Notes under the pieces: model-generated
What the model saw: the letters and a program-made list of their open reading frames with translations, nothing else
Database searches by the model: none
What the model was told of the DNA's origin: nothing
Program-made: the position numbers and the translations under genes
NCBI GenBank assembly: GCA_023396255.1
Contig: JAEWWU010000005.1
Location: 62,001 to 126,000 of the forward strand
Length of the DNA stretch: 64,000 bases
DNA from: Bacteroidota bacterium
Lineage (GTDB): Bacteria > Bacteroidota > Bacteroidia > Bacteroidales > Porphyromonadaceae
Direction: 5' to 3'
In this document: one piece after another, positions 44,698-52,637 of the stretch
How positions within the stretch are numbered: the stretch's first letter is position 1
Layout of the letters: the number at the start of each line of letters is the position of its first letter

Positions 44698-44841
44698 ATG
44701 AGTAAAAAACAAGTTTATCAGACACCTAAAATAGAGGTGATGATCGTAGAGCACGACTCTTTCTTAAATACACCTGCGAGTCCGGGAATGGATTTACCCG
44801 ATGTGGAAGACGGTGGTAGTGCTTTTGATGAACAAGAGTAA
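44698..44841 (+). CDS. Short peptide of cassette 1 (47 residues)
   Basis: It starts at the ATG 44698, with 'MSKKQVYQTPKIEVMIVEHD' at the start and an acidic Asp/Gly/Glu end. It has no signal peptide. The pattern (K)K-Y-x-x-P-x-I-E-V-x-x-V-E is found in many short Bacteroidota genes placed before fimbrillin or lipoprotein genes; their role is unknown. It is conserved in the duplicate (46148-46279), where the first 14 residues differ at one position and the tail diverges. It is 37 bases from the lipoprotein gene. Confidence 0.75.
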   Translation: MSKKQVYQTPKIEVMIVEHDSFLNTPASPGMDLPDVEDGGSAFDEQE

Positions 44842-44878
44842 GCAACAAGTATAGCAGACAGAGAATAAACGAGGAAAT

Positions 44879-45712
44879 ATGAAAAAATTCATTGTGTGTT
44901 TGTTGGTTTCAATTCTCGTATTGAATAGCTGTAACCACAAAAAGCCGAACAGTAAAACTCAACAAGGAGAGCTTATGACCATAACCGTCTCTATGCCCAA
45001 CGACTTGAAAGTGGCATACAATGACGAAAAAGTTGGTCAGGGAGCATTAACTTGGGAAGAAGGGGATCAAGTATTGGCTGTAGGGAAAAAAGATGGCAAG
45101 TGCATCGGTGCCGAAAAGTTTACGTTGTCTTCAGGGGTGGGAATACGGGCAGCAACATTCATCGGTCGTGAAATCCCAGATGCAACGAGTTACGATATAT
45201 ACTACGGAAATGTCGAATTCGAAGGAGGCGAAGTAAAAGTTAATAAAACCAATATTCACTCCCAAAAACAATCCGGAGACAACAGCACAGCTCACCTTAA
45301 GAAAAGTATTTATCTATTTGGTTCTGTTTGGAGAAAAGAGGCAGAACGTTGGGTTTGCTCTTTACAAATGAAGAATGCTATTATGAAATTGGAATTGTCC
45401 GACCTCCCTGACGTCGGCACTCTGAAGAGAGTTGAGTGGGGAATTAAGACCCCCCTAAAGGAATTTTTGCCACCAGGCCTTGGACTGGAAAACATTACCT
45501 CTCCAACAAACAAGCTTACAGCCTATGTCAGTTTCTTTCCGGAGTGGGTGAAATCGGCGAACAGTGGAGATAGTTTTCTCGTAATACTTACCGGCAGTAC
45601 AGAAACTAAAGCGATTAAAATACCTATCAAAAAAGGTAAAGAATACAAGGCAGGAGAGAGATATACAGCCAGGATTTCTAAGGAATCCGGTGAATGGGTA
45701 GGGCCTGAATAA
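44879..45712 (+). CDS. Fimbrillin-like lipoprotein, copy 1
   Basis: 277 residues with a lipoprotein signal 'MKKFIVCLLVSILVLNSC' (Cys18). The mature part has 'ITVSMPNDLKVAY' and 'LTWEEGDQVLAVG', the W-x-x-GD pattern of fimbrillin/Mfa-like proteins of Bacteroidota, which form or decorate surface fimbriae after lipid anchoring and Arg-gingipain-type processing. The paralogue at 46313-47170 is nearly identical over the first ~80 residues and diverges after that. The exact role (stalk, tip or solitary lipoprotein) is not clear. Confidence 0.75.
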   Translation: MKKFIVCLLVSILVLNSCNHKKPNSKTQQGELMTITVSMPNDLKVAYNDEKVGQGALTWEEGDQVLAVGKKDGKCIGAEKFTLSSGVGIRAATFIGREIPDATSYDIYYGNVEFEGGEVKVNKTNIHSQKQSGDNSTAHLKKSIYLFGSVWRKEAERWVCSLQMKNAIMKLELSDLPDVGTLKRVEWGIKTPLKEFLPPGLGLENITSPTNKLTAYVSFFPEWVKSANSGDSFLVILTGSTETKAIKIPIKKGKEYKAGERYTARISKESGEWVGPE

Positions 45713-46083
45713 ATGGAGTGCCTCTTTGCGGGCAGAGTTACCGAAAGGAAAGCAAAATCGGTTGTCCCCCCAAAAAAGAGAACCACCTCACATAGGTGTA
45801 CCCAAGAAATTTTTAGAAGGGTCAGATAAAGCTTTTGTTTTGAATTTTATCAAAAATACAATCAAAAACTACCCCTTGCTTTCCCTCTTATTCGTCCCTT
45901 TATGGAGCTTCTAAAATCTTGGATATCTCTTCCTCTTTATTGGAATATTCTGTTGAGAAGATAGAGGAGCTCCCTCTATTATTCTCTCGCAAGGGCTTCT
46001 CTCCATTTTATTATGGTTAAAACCAAGGATTTTATCTTTGAAAATAGTTAAATATCAATAAAAACGAGGGGATTTAATCACCT

Positions 46084-46091
46084 TACATTTG
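46084..46091 (+). promoter_or_regulatory. -7 box of cassette 2
   Basis: TACATTTG matches TAnnTTTG and lies at the same place relative to the short peptide gene as the box in cassette 1; GTGCC-TCGTGAC follows in both. Confidence 0.6.
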
Positions 46092-46147
46092 TGCCGTCGT
46101 GACAAGAGAAACCATTGATATTGCATTCATTCTGAAAAGACCAACCT

Positions 46148-46279
46148 ATGAGTAAAAAACAAGTTTATCAGACACCTGAAATAGAGGTGATGACAGTAGA
46201 GCACAACTCTTTCCTAAACCCGGATGTATGTTTGCCCGATACGTATGATAGCGATGATGCCTTTGAAGAGGAAGTGTGA
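46148..46279 (+). CDS. Short peptide of cassette 2 (43 residues)
   Basis: It starts at the ATG 46148 and reads 'MSKKQVYQTPEIEVMTVEHN' at the N-terminus, closely matching the peptide of cassette 1. The tail is acidic (ending DAFEEEV) and carries a single Cys that copy 1 lacks. It ends 33 bases before the lipoprotein gene. Conservation of the reading frame between the duplicates supports translation. Confidence 0.75.
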   Translation: MSKKQVYQTPEIEVMTVEHNSFLNPDVCLPDTYDSDDAFEEEV

Positions 46280-46312
46280 TAATAGGTACAACAATCAAAA
46301 AAATAAGAGAGT

Positions 46313-47170
46313 ATGAAAAAAACTATTATGTGCTTGTTGGTTACAGTTCTTATGTTGAATAGCTGTAACCACAAAAAGCCGAATAATACACGGACTCAAC
46401 AAGGAGAGGTTATGACTATAACTGTCTCTATGCCCAATGACTTGAAAGTGGCATACGATGACGAAAAAGTCGGTCAGGGAGCATTAACTTGGGAAGACGG
46501 AGATCAAATATTGGCTGTAGGGAAGAAAGATGGCAAGTGTATCGGTGCCGAGAAGTTTACATTGTCTTCAGGGGAGGGAACAGGCAGAGCCACGTTTACC
46601 GGTCGCAGAATTCAAAATGCAACAAACTATGACATACATTACGGAAATGTAGAGTTCAAAGACGGCAAAGTAAAAGTTAGTATGGACGGACAAAAGCAAT
46701 CCGGAAATAACAGCACGGCTCACCTTAAGAAAAGTATCTATCTGTTTAGTAGTATTTACGATAACGATCCTAATTTTTGGACTTGTGCCTTAGAAATGAA
46801 GAGTGCTATTATGAAATTAGAGTTGTCTAACCTCCCAACAGACATCGGTACTCTTCAAAAAATTGAGTGGGGGATTACTACTGTTCCTTCTGGAGAAAAT
46901 AATGGTTGTTATTTTCAATTTCTTGAACTGGAAAACATTCCTCTTTCAACAAACAAGCTTACAGCCTATGTCAGTTTCTTGCCGGAGGAAGTAAAAAAAG
47001 CAGCGAACGGAGAGGCCCCCCAATTCTCCGTTGAGCTCACTGGCAATAGAGGGAAAAGATTTCTTAGAATTCCCATCAAAGAAGTGAAAGAATACCAAGC
47101 GGGAAAGAGGTATACAGCTAAAATCTCGAAAAGTGAGGAGGAGTGGTGGGACTCTAACATTCCTATATAA
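46313..47170 (+). CDS. Fimbrillin-like lipoprotein, copy 2
   Basis: 285 residues. The lipoprotein signal 'MKKTIMCLLVTVLMLNSC' and 'LTWEDGDQILAVGKKDGKC' match copy 1. The central part ('GVEF'-type strands, 'STAHLKKSIYLFSSI') is shared; residues about 115-285 differ by many substitutions and small indels. It ends before a strong terminator (47337-47379). Anchored at the outer membrane, it may be a fimbrial subunit or related surface lipoprotein. Confidence 0.75.
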   Translation: MKKTIMCLLVTVLMLNSCNHKKPNNTRTQQGEVMTITVSMPNDLKVAYDDEKVGQGALTWEDGDQILAVGKKDGKCIGAEKFTLSSGEGTGRATFTGRRIQNATNYDIHYGNVEFKDGKVKVSMDGQKQSGNNSTAHLKKSIYLFSSIYDNDPNFWTCALEMKSAIMKLELSNLPTDIGTLQKIEWGITTVPSGENNGCYFQFLELENIPLSTNKLTAYVSFLPEEVKKAANGEAPQFSVELTGNRGKRFLRIPIKEVKEYQAGKRYTAKISKSEEEWWDSNIPI

Positions 47171-47336
47171 CCTTGCAGACTATAGGAGTAAAGACTGCAA
47201 TGTCAAAACCAGATAGCACTAATAGCCCGACACTTTTTGCAAAGTTGTAGAGAGTTTTATCGGTGTTGGTCATCCTTTCAAAAGATAGCAGGGCAGTAAA
47301 CCACCAAGGGATATTGAACTTTCCCCATAAAAAATA

Positions 47337-47379
47337 AGCAGGGTGCGGCATCCTTAATCGGATGGAAGCACCCTGCTTT
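47337..47379 (+). terminator. Terminator after cassette 2
   Basis: AGCAGGGTGC and GCACCCTGCT form a perfect 10-base stem, with CATCC/GGATG pairing inside. TTT follows. It separates the cassettes from the cell division cluster. Confidence 0.75.
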
Positions 47380-47764
47380 CGTTGTTGCTCACCGACAAGA
47401 GTTGCTTGCCTACGGTAGCCTGCTTTTCTAAAAATTTCCTCATACAGCTATTGAGTTGCTAACCCACGAAAAACAGCGGAAAGAGTGTCCCCTTTTGAAT
47501 TCTCATTCAACAAAAGACAAAATCTTAGACGCCCTATCCAAATAAGAGGTCGCAAACCATTTGTCGGCACGAAGATGACAAAGAGAGACAAATAACTCTT
47601 ACAAGGAATTAAAATGGTATCTTTGACAAATCAATCTGAGGGTGCCACCCTTACCGTACAGACACAGAAAGCAAAACGAAAAACATCCCTCCGTTTTGCT
47701 TCCCGTTCGGTTTTTGGTGCAACACCCCCAGGAGCAATGCTATAGTCAGTTAAGACACGGACGT
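47380..47764. other. Leader region upstream of murG
   Basis: There is no gene here. The plus frame that reaches murG from 47642 lacks family similarity before the ATG at 47765. TATCTTTG at 47617-47624 may be the -7 of the long murG-purD run; no TTTG at -33 was found. This implies a 5' leader of about 130 bases. Confidence 0.45.
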
Positions 47765-48901
47765 ATGGAAAAACAAATAGAATACTATCCCCTGCGTGTC
47801 ATTATCAGCGGAGGAGGTACAGGTGGGCACATTTTCCCGGCCATAGCCATAGCCGATGCCCTCAAAAAAGCAGCCCCGGAAACAGAAATCCTTTTTGTGG
47901 GAGCACAGGGACGGATGGAAATGGAGCGAGTTCCCCAAGCCGGATACGAAATAAAAGGATTACCCGTGAAGGGGTTCGACCGCAAACATATTTGGAAAAA
48001 CTTCTCTGTACTCAAAACTCTGATCAAAAGCCGTTATATGGCGCGCGAAATAATCCGGCAGTTTGCCCCGGATATTGTGGTCGGAGTAGGAGGCTATGCC
48101 AGTGCCCCGACGCTTAAAGAAGCGCAACAAATGCGCCTCCCCACTCTCTTGCAGGAGCAAAACAGTTATGCCGGAGTTACCAACAAGTTATTGGGTAAAA
48201 ATGCTCAATGCATCTGTGTGGCATACCCCAATATGGAACGCTTTTTTCCTGCCGAAAAAATCGTAATGACCGGCAACCCCATCCGACCAATATTGGAAAA
48301 CTCCTCCATAGATCAAGCTGAAGCCCTGCTCTACTTTGGGTTCGAGACACAAAACGAGCCCAACACAGCCACAACACTATTGATAATAGGAGGAAGTTTG
48401 GGAGCCAAAACCATCAACGAAAGCGTCATACGGGCTTTGCCTCAATGGCAAAAGGAGAACATACGCCTAATTTGGCAAACCGGCAAAAGCTACATCGACA
48501 CAGCACAAAAACAACTTCAAGAACTTGGCTTTAAGGATGCTTACGTTGCTCCGTTTATCGACCGTATGGAACTTGCCTACGCAGCAGCCGATTTGGTGGT
48601 ATCCCGAGCCGGAGCCTCCAGTATATCGGAGCTATGCCTCTTAGCCAAACCCTCTATCTTAATACCATCTCCCAACGTAGCAGAAGATCATCAGACCAAG
48701 AATGCACAGGCTCTGTCATCACGAGGGGCTGCCGTTCTCATTCCCGATAGCAGTGCTCCGGGAATGTTGGCAGACGAAGTATCGGAGCTGATTCACAACT
48801 CAGAACGGTTGAGAGCGATGGGACAAGCTGCCTATCAATTGGCAGGGCATAATGCAACACAAACCATCGTAGACGAAATCTACAAGCTACTAAAGAAATG
48901 A
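47765..48901 (+). CDS. murG: Lipid II synthase (UDP-GlcNAc transferase)
   Basis: 378 residues. 'VIISGGGTGGHIFPAIAIAD' is the MurG glycine loop near the start, which decides the ATG at 47765. 'GGSLGAKTINESVIRAL' and 'VVSRAGASSISELCLLAKPS' are the donor-binding motifs. The enzyme adds GlcNAc to lipid I at the inner membrane face. It overlaps murC by 4 bases (ATGA) and begins the murG-purD run. Confidence 0.97.
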   Translation: MEKQIEYYPLRVIISGGGTGGHIFPAIAIADALKKAAPETEILFVGAQGRMEMERVPQAGYEIKGLPVKGFDRKHIWKNFSVLKTLIKSRYMAREIIRQFAPDIVVGVGGYASAPTLKEAQQMRLPTLLQEQNSYAGVTNKLLGKNAQCICVAYPNMERFFPAEKIVMTGNPIRPILENSSIDQAEALLYFGFETQNEPNTATTLLIIGGSLGAKTINESVIRALPQWQKENIRLIWQTGKSYIDTAQKQLQELGFKDAYVAPFIDRMELAYAAADLVVSRAGASSISELCLLAKPSILIPSPNVAEDHQTKNAQALSSRGAAVLIPDSSAPGMLADEVSELIHNSERLRAMGQAAYQLAGHNATQTIVDEIYKLLKK

Positions 48902-50304
48902 ACCGACCGGAACACGCCATAGAACAGTACCGCAACGTCTACTTCGTGGGCATCGGAGGCATCGGAATGAGTGCCTTGGCTCGCTATTTCAAATACAGAG
49001 GGCTCCAAGTCTGCGGTTATGACTTAACCCCCTCCGAGATCACAGAGGCTCTGCAACACGAAGGCATCTCGGTTACCTTCTCCGAGAAAGTAACCGAGTT
49101 GGATCTTCATACCCTGCTTCCGTCCAACACGCTGGTTGTATACACCCCGGCTGTGCCTCAACAGCACGAGCAACTGACCTATTTTCGGAACAATGGTTAT
49201 CGGGTATGCAAACGCGCCGAAGCCTTAGGATTGATCACAGCCCCATCCACTCCGCTTTGTGTTGCCGGAACCCACGGTAAAACAACTACCTCCACAATGC
49301 TGGCCCATTTTCTTTGTCATACCGAGGAAAATGTTCAAAGCTCGGCCTTTTTGGGAGGAGTATCCAACAACTATGGCACCAATTTCCTCTATACCGATCA
49401 GAGCGATTATGTGGTGATAGAGGCGGACGAGTTCGACCGCTCTTTTCATTACTTATCTCCGCAAATGGCCATCATCACATCGACCGATCCCGATCATTTG
49501 GACATCTATGGAGATCACGCTACTTACCTAAAAGCATTTGAGTACTTTGCATCACTCATTCGTCCTCAAGGGGTATTGCTCTCCAAGCAAGGATTGCCCC
49601 TCCACCCTCATTTACGGGAAGGAGTTGTGCACCTAACCTATGGGGACAATGAAGAAGCCGATGTCTACTACGACAACGTGCGCATTGCCGATGGAAAATT
49701 ATTCTTCGATTGGCATTTCCCGGCAAGAGAGTTGCACCTACACAATTTGCTCTTGGGGGTCCCGGTACGCATCAACGTGGAGAATACCACAGCAGCTATG
49801 GCAATAGCCCTGTTGTGCGGAGTTACGCCCGATATCTTACGCTCTGCCGTGGCTTCCTTTGCCGGCAGTCATCGACGGTTTGAACGGGTTTTATCCTCGG
49901 ATCGCTACCAACTGATCGACGACTATGCCCACCATCCGTCCGAATTGGAAGTCTCCATATCTTCTATTTGCGAACTCTACTCGGGACAGGAGATTTTGGG
50001 CATCTTTCAGCCCCACCTATACAGCCGTACGGCCGACTTCTACAAAGAATTTGCCCATAGCTTATCCCGGCTGAATCACGTTGTGGTATTAGACATATAT
50101 CCGGCTCGCGAAGAACCCATTCCGGGGGTGACTTCACAACTCATCTTCGACCTCATTACAAGTCCGGATAAGCACCTACTTCGGAAAGAAGAACTTTTGC
50201 CTTTTCTGAAAAACTATCCCGTTCCCCCTGTGGTTTTGATGCTGGGTGCCGGTAATATAGATCGTTTGGTCAAACCCGTCAGAGACCTATTGCAGAGCAA
50301 ATAA
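48898..50304 (+). CDS. murC: UDP-N-acetylmuramate--L-alanine ligase
   Basis: 468 residues. 'VYFVGIGGIGMSALARYF' is the nucleotide-binding start, 'VAGTHGKTTTSTMLAHFL' the ATP loop, and 'DDYAHHPSELEVSI' the C-terminal Mur ligase signature. It adds L-Ala to UDP-MurNAc in the cytoplasm. It overlaps murG by 4 bases and the ftsQ-like gene by 1 base, so the three are translationally coupled. Confidence 0.97.
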   Translation: MNRPEHAIEQYRNVYFVGIGGIGMSALARYFKYRGLQVCGYDLTPSEITEALQHEGISVTFSEKVTELDLHTLLPSNTLVVYTPAVPQQHEQLTYFRNNGYRVCKRAEALGLITAPSTPLCVAGTHGKTTTSTMLAHFLCHTEENVQSSAFLGGVSNNYGTNFLYTDQSDYVVIEADEFDRSFHYLSPQMAIITSTDPDHLDIYGDHATYLKAFEYFASLIRPQGVLLSKQGLPLHPHLREGVVHLTYGDNEEADVYYDNVRIADGKLFFDWHFPARELHLHNLLLGVPVRINVENTTAAMAIALLCGVTPDILRSAVASFAGSHRRFERVLSSDRYQLIDDYAHHPSELEVSISSICELYSGQEILGIFQPHLYSRTADFYKEFAHSLSRLNHVVVLDIYPAREEPIPGVTSQLIFDLITSPDKHLLRKEELLPFLKNYPVPPVVLMLGAGNIDRLVKPVRDLLQSK

Positions 50305-51098
50305 TGGCACATAAAATTTTTTACCTTATTCTCGCGATTGTCTTATTGGGCGGTTTGTCTATGCTGATTGCTTTTCCGCCCCACCCTACCCCCGTGAAGT
50401 GCAATGGAGTAGATGTGCGCATACATTCGTCTCACGAGGGATACTCTTTTGTCAAAGAACAAGACGTATTGGCCGAACTCAATGAAATACAGGGATCCTT
50501 GGTGGGTTTGCCTATAGACTCGATCAATACTTTCGAGATAGAGAATGCTTTTTGCAAAAACGGACTCTTTAGCGATGTCAACCTCTATTTTACCCCCAAG
50601 GGCAAACTTCGTATCTCTATCCGCCAACGAGATCCTTTCTTCGCTGTTTATGCAGCTAATGGCGAAACCTACTATGTTTCCGTAGACAAAGGCGTTATTC
50701 CCCTAAAAGGGACACAAAAATATTTTTTGCGACTGATGCCCATCAGTGGATATGTAACCCAACACTATGCCACTTCGGACTTGTACAATCTACTCAAAGC
50801 CATTTCCAAAGACTCTTTTTGGAACGATTTCTTTGTGCAGTTTTACGTTGATCCGGCACAAGGCATTATTGCCGTCAGCCGTATTGATGCACTCCCGATT
50901 ATTTTTGGAAAAACTCCCAAATGGGACGAAAAACTAAACAACCTAAAGACCTTTATCAATAAGGCCGTTCCCAAATTTGGTTGGAATGGATTTAAGTCCG
51001 TAAATTTGGAGTACGACGGTCAGGTGGTTGTTATTCCTTCCGGTGCGCTGCGGGAACGCTTTCCCGTTGCCGAAAAAGCACACGATGTTGCCGAATAG
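50304..51098 (+). CDS. ftsQ: Cell division protein FtsQ
   Basis: 264 residues with one membrane helix at about 5-22 and a periplasmic part. 'GYSFVKEQDVLAELNEIQGS' looks like the POTRA region and 'NLEYDGQVVVIPSG' is near the end. The place between murC and ftsA is the usual one for ftsQ. Sequence is weakly conserved in this family, so the call rests partly on position. FtsQ links early and late divisome proteins. Confidence 0.85.
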   Translation: MAHKIFYLILAIVLLGGLSMLIAFPPHPTPVKCNGVDVRIHSSHEGYSFVKEQDVLAELNEIQGSLVGLPIDSINTFEIENAFCKNGLFSDVNLYFTPKGKLRISIRQRDPFFAVYAANGETYYVSVDKGVIPLKGTQKYFLRLMPISGYVTQHYATSDLYNLLKAISKDSFWNDFFVQFYVDPAQGIIAVSRIDALPIIFGKTPKWDEKLNNLKTFINKAVPKFGWNGFKSVNLEYDGQVVVIPSGALRERFPVAEKAHDVAE

Positions 51099-51146
51099 TT
51101 TCCAAAAACCGACAGATGATTTTTTATTAGCCAATTACACCCGCTT

Positions 51147-52637
51147 ATGAATCAAGACCCCATATATGCCGTTATTGATCTCGGTAGCTCAGAGATCAGA
51201 GGAATGATTGCCTATAAGTTGGACAAGGATAGAGTATCACCCATTGCCTACAGTTCTGTTTCCGCCGAAAATGCCATCCGCTATGGATGTATTTACAATT
51301 TGAACAAGGCCTCCGAAAAAATTGCCACCATTGTAAAGGAGCTCAATGAAGCACTCCCGGACAATTATGAAATAAAGAAGCTCTATATCGGCGTAGGGGG
51401 ACAATCGCTTCACTCTCATCCTCACCGAATAAGCCTCTCTATGGACTCTCCCGAAGGGGAAGAAATCACCCAAGAGCATCTTGATCGCATAGAACAGGAG
51501 CTGCAAACCCTTCACGTGGAGGGGAAAGAGCTTTTACACGTGGCAAGGCCGCAATATCTGGTCAATGGGAAAATAGAAAAATACCCCAAGGGGATTCATT
51601 GCCGTTCATTTGAAGCGTGCTACCAATTGATTATGGCTCGCAATACCGTTTTGCGCAATATCAAGACAGTGGTAGAAGAGCGTTTGGGCTTGGAATTGGC
51701 ACAGGTTTTAGTGTCTCCGATCTGTGAGGCAGAAGTAACCCTCATAGATGAAGAAAAGACCTTGGGAATTGCCTATGTAAACATTGGTGCATCTTGTACC
51801 TCCGTGGTTATCTACAAAAGAGATTTGTTGATGCACCTGAGGGTTTTGCCGATGGGAGGGAAAAATATCACCCAAGATCTAACCGCACTGCGCATTCTTC
51901 CCGCCGAGGCCGAAGAGCTCAAGATTCATCACGCTGTGCTCAAAAATCCTTCGGAAAAAAACATTACCATAACACTGCCTTCTGCCGATGGACTATCTGA
52001 GCGCACTGTTTCCTCTACCGATATATATTGCTATGTTTATGCCCGAATGAAAGAGATTACCGCCAACTACTTGTCCATCATAGATCGCTTCAATGAAACA
52101 AATAGTTTGGGACGAGGAATCGTCATTTCCGGCGGAGGAGCACAATTGAACCAATACAAGGAACAGATGCACGAAAACAGGCAGTATGTACGCTTTGCCG
52201 AGGTACGCCCCGACAAGGTCGAGTACAATGCTGTTTGCAGCAATCCCTCGCTAAGAACCTGCATCGGCTTAGCATATGCTGCTACGAAAACTTGTATAGG
52301 GGTAGAGCACACCGATCTGGATAGCCTCTTCAATAGGGACTACACTTTGACCGGAACAGAAAATGAAACCCTATTCCCCTCGCAATCTCAAGAACAGAGC
52401 CAAGAGTCTACCGAGATCAACTCTGCATCATTACATAGAGACTTCTCAAACTCTTCGAACCAAGAACCTGCCGATTTCAAACAAGAAACCGTAAAACCAT
52501 CACACACAGACCGGGACGAATCGCACAAGGATCAACCTCACAAAAAGAAGAAAAAGCAAAACTCTTGGCGTGCTCGCTTTACTGAACTTGTAGATAACAT
52601 TTTTGATGACGACAACAGCTATGACGAACAACGATAA
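51147..52637 (+). CDS. ftsA: Cell division protein FtsA
   Basis: 496 residues, an actin-like ATPase that tethers FtsZ to the membrane. 'YAVIDLGSSEIRGMIAYK' (phosphate 1), 'TLGIAYVNIGASCTSVVIY' (phosphate 2) and 'GIVISGGGAQLNQY' (adenosine motif) are present. The C-terminus is extended by about 90 hydrophilic residues with 'HKDQPHKKKKKQNSWRARF', the last part likely the amphipathic membrane helix. The 3' end overlaps ftsZ by 32 bases. Confidence 0.95.
   Translation: MNQDPIYAVIDLGSSEIRGMIAYKLDKDRVSPIAYSSVSAENAIRYGCIYNLNKASEKIATIVKELNEALPDNYEIKKLYIGVGGQSLHSHPHRISLSMDSPEGEEITQEHLDRIEQELQTLHVEGKELLHVARPQYLVNGKIEKYPKGIHCRSFEACYQLIMARNTVLRNIKTVVEERLGLELAQVLVSPICEAEVTLIDEEKTLGIAYVNIGASCTSVVIYKRDLLMHLRVLPMGGKNITQDLTALRILPAEAEELKIHHAVLKNPSEKNITITLPSADGLSERTVSSTDIYCYVYARMKEITANYLSIIDRFNETNSLGRGIVISGGGAQLNQYKEQMHENRQYVRFAEVRPDKVEYNAVCSNPSLRTCIGLAYAATKTCIGVEHTDLDSLFNRDYTLTGTENETLFPSQSQEQSQESTEINSASLHRDFSNSSNQEPADFKQETVKPSHTDRDESHKDQPHKKKKKQNSWRARFTELVDNIFDDDNSYDEQR

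Larger units (their letters stand above)
44301..45712 (+). repeat. Tandem duplication, unit 1
   Basis: The 1.4-kb segment (upstream region, short peptide gene and fimbrillin-like lipoprotein gene) is repeated at 45761-47170 in the same order and spacing. Upstream parts are recognisably the same (for example GTACCCAAGAA / GCACCCAAGAA, then TTTGTTTTGAA), and the peptide starts are nearly identical. Confidence 0.85.
45761..47170 (+). repeat. Tandem duplication, unit 2
   Basis: This is the second copy of the cassette at 44301-45712, with the same gene order and similar length (1410 against 1412 bases). The 435-base gap between genes of the two units is the duplicated upstream region, not a new gene. 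Confidence 0.85.

Noticed and set aside
47163..47351. Minus-strand frame of 62 codons between cassette 2 and murG, partly membrane-like
   Set aside because: Its start codon lies inside the terminator hairpin (47337-47379) and no family is recognised; it may be a relic of a membrane protein but I cannot support a gene.
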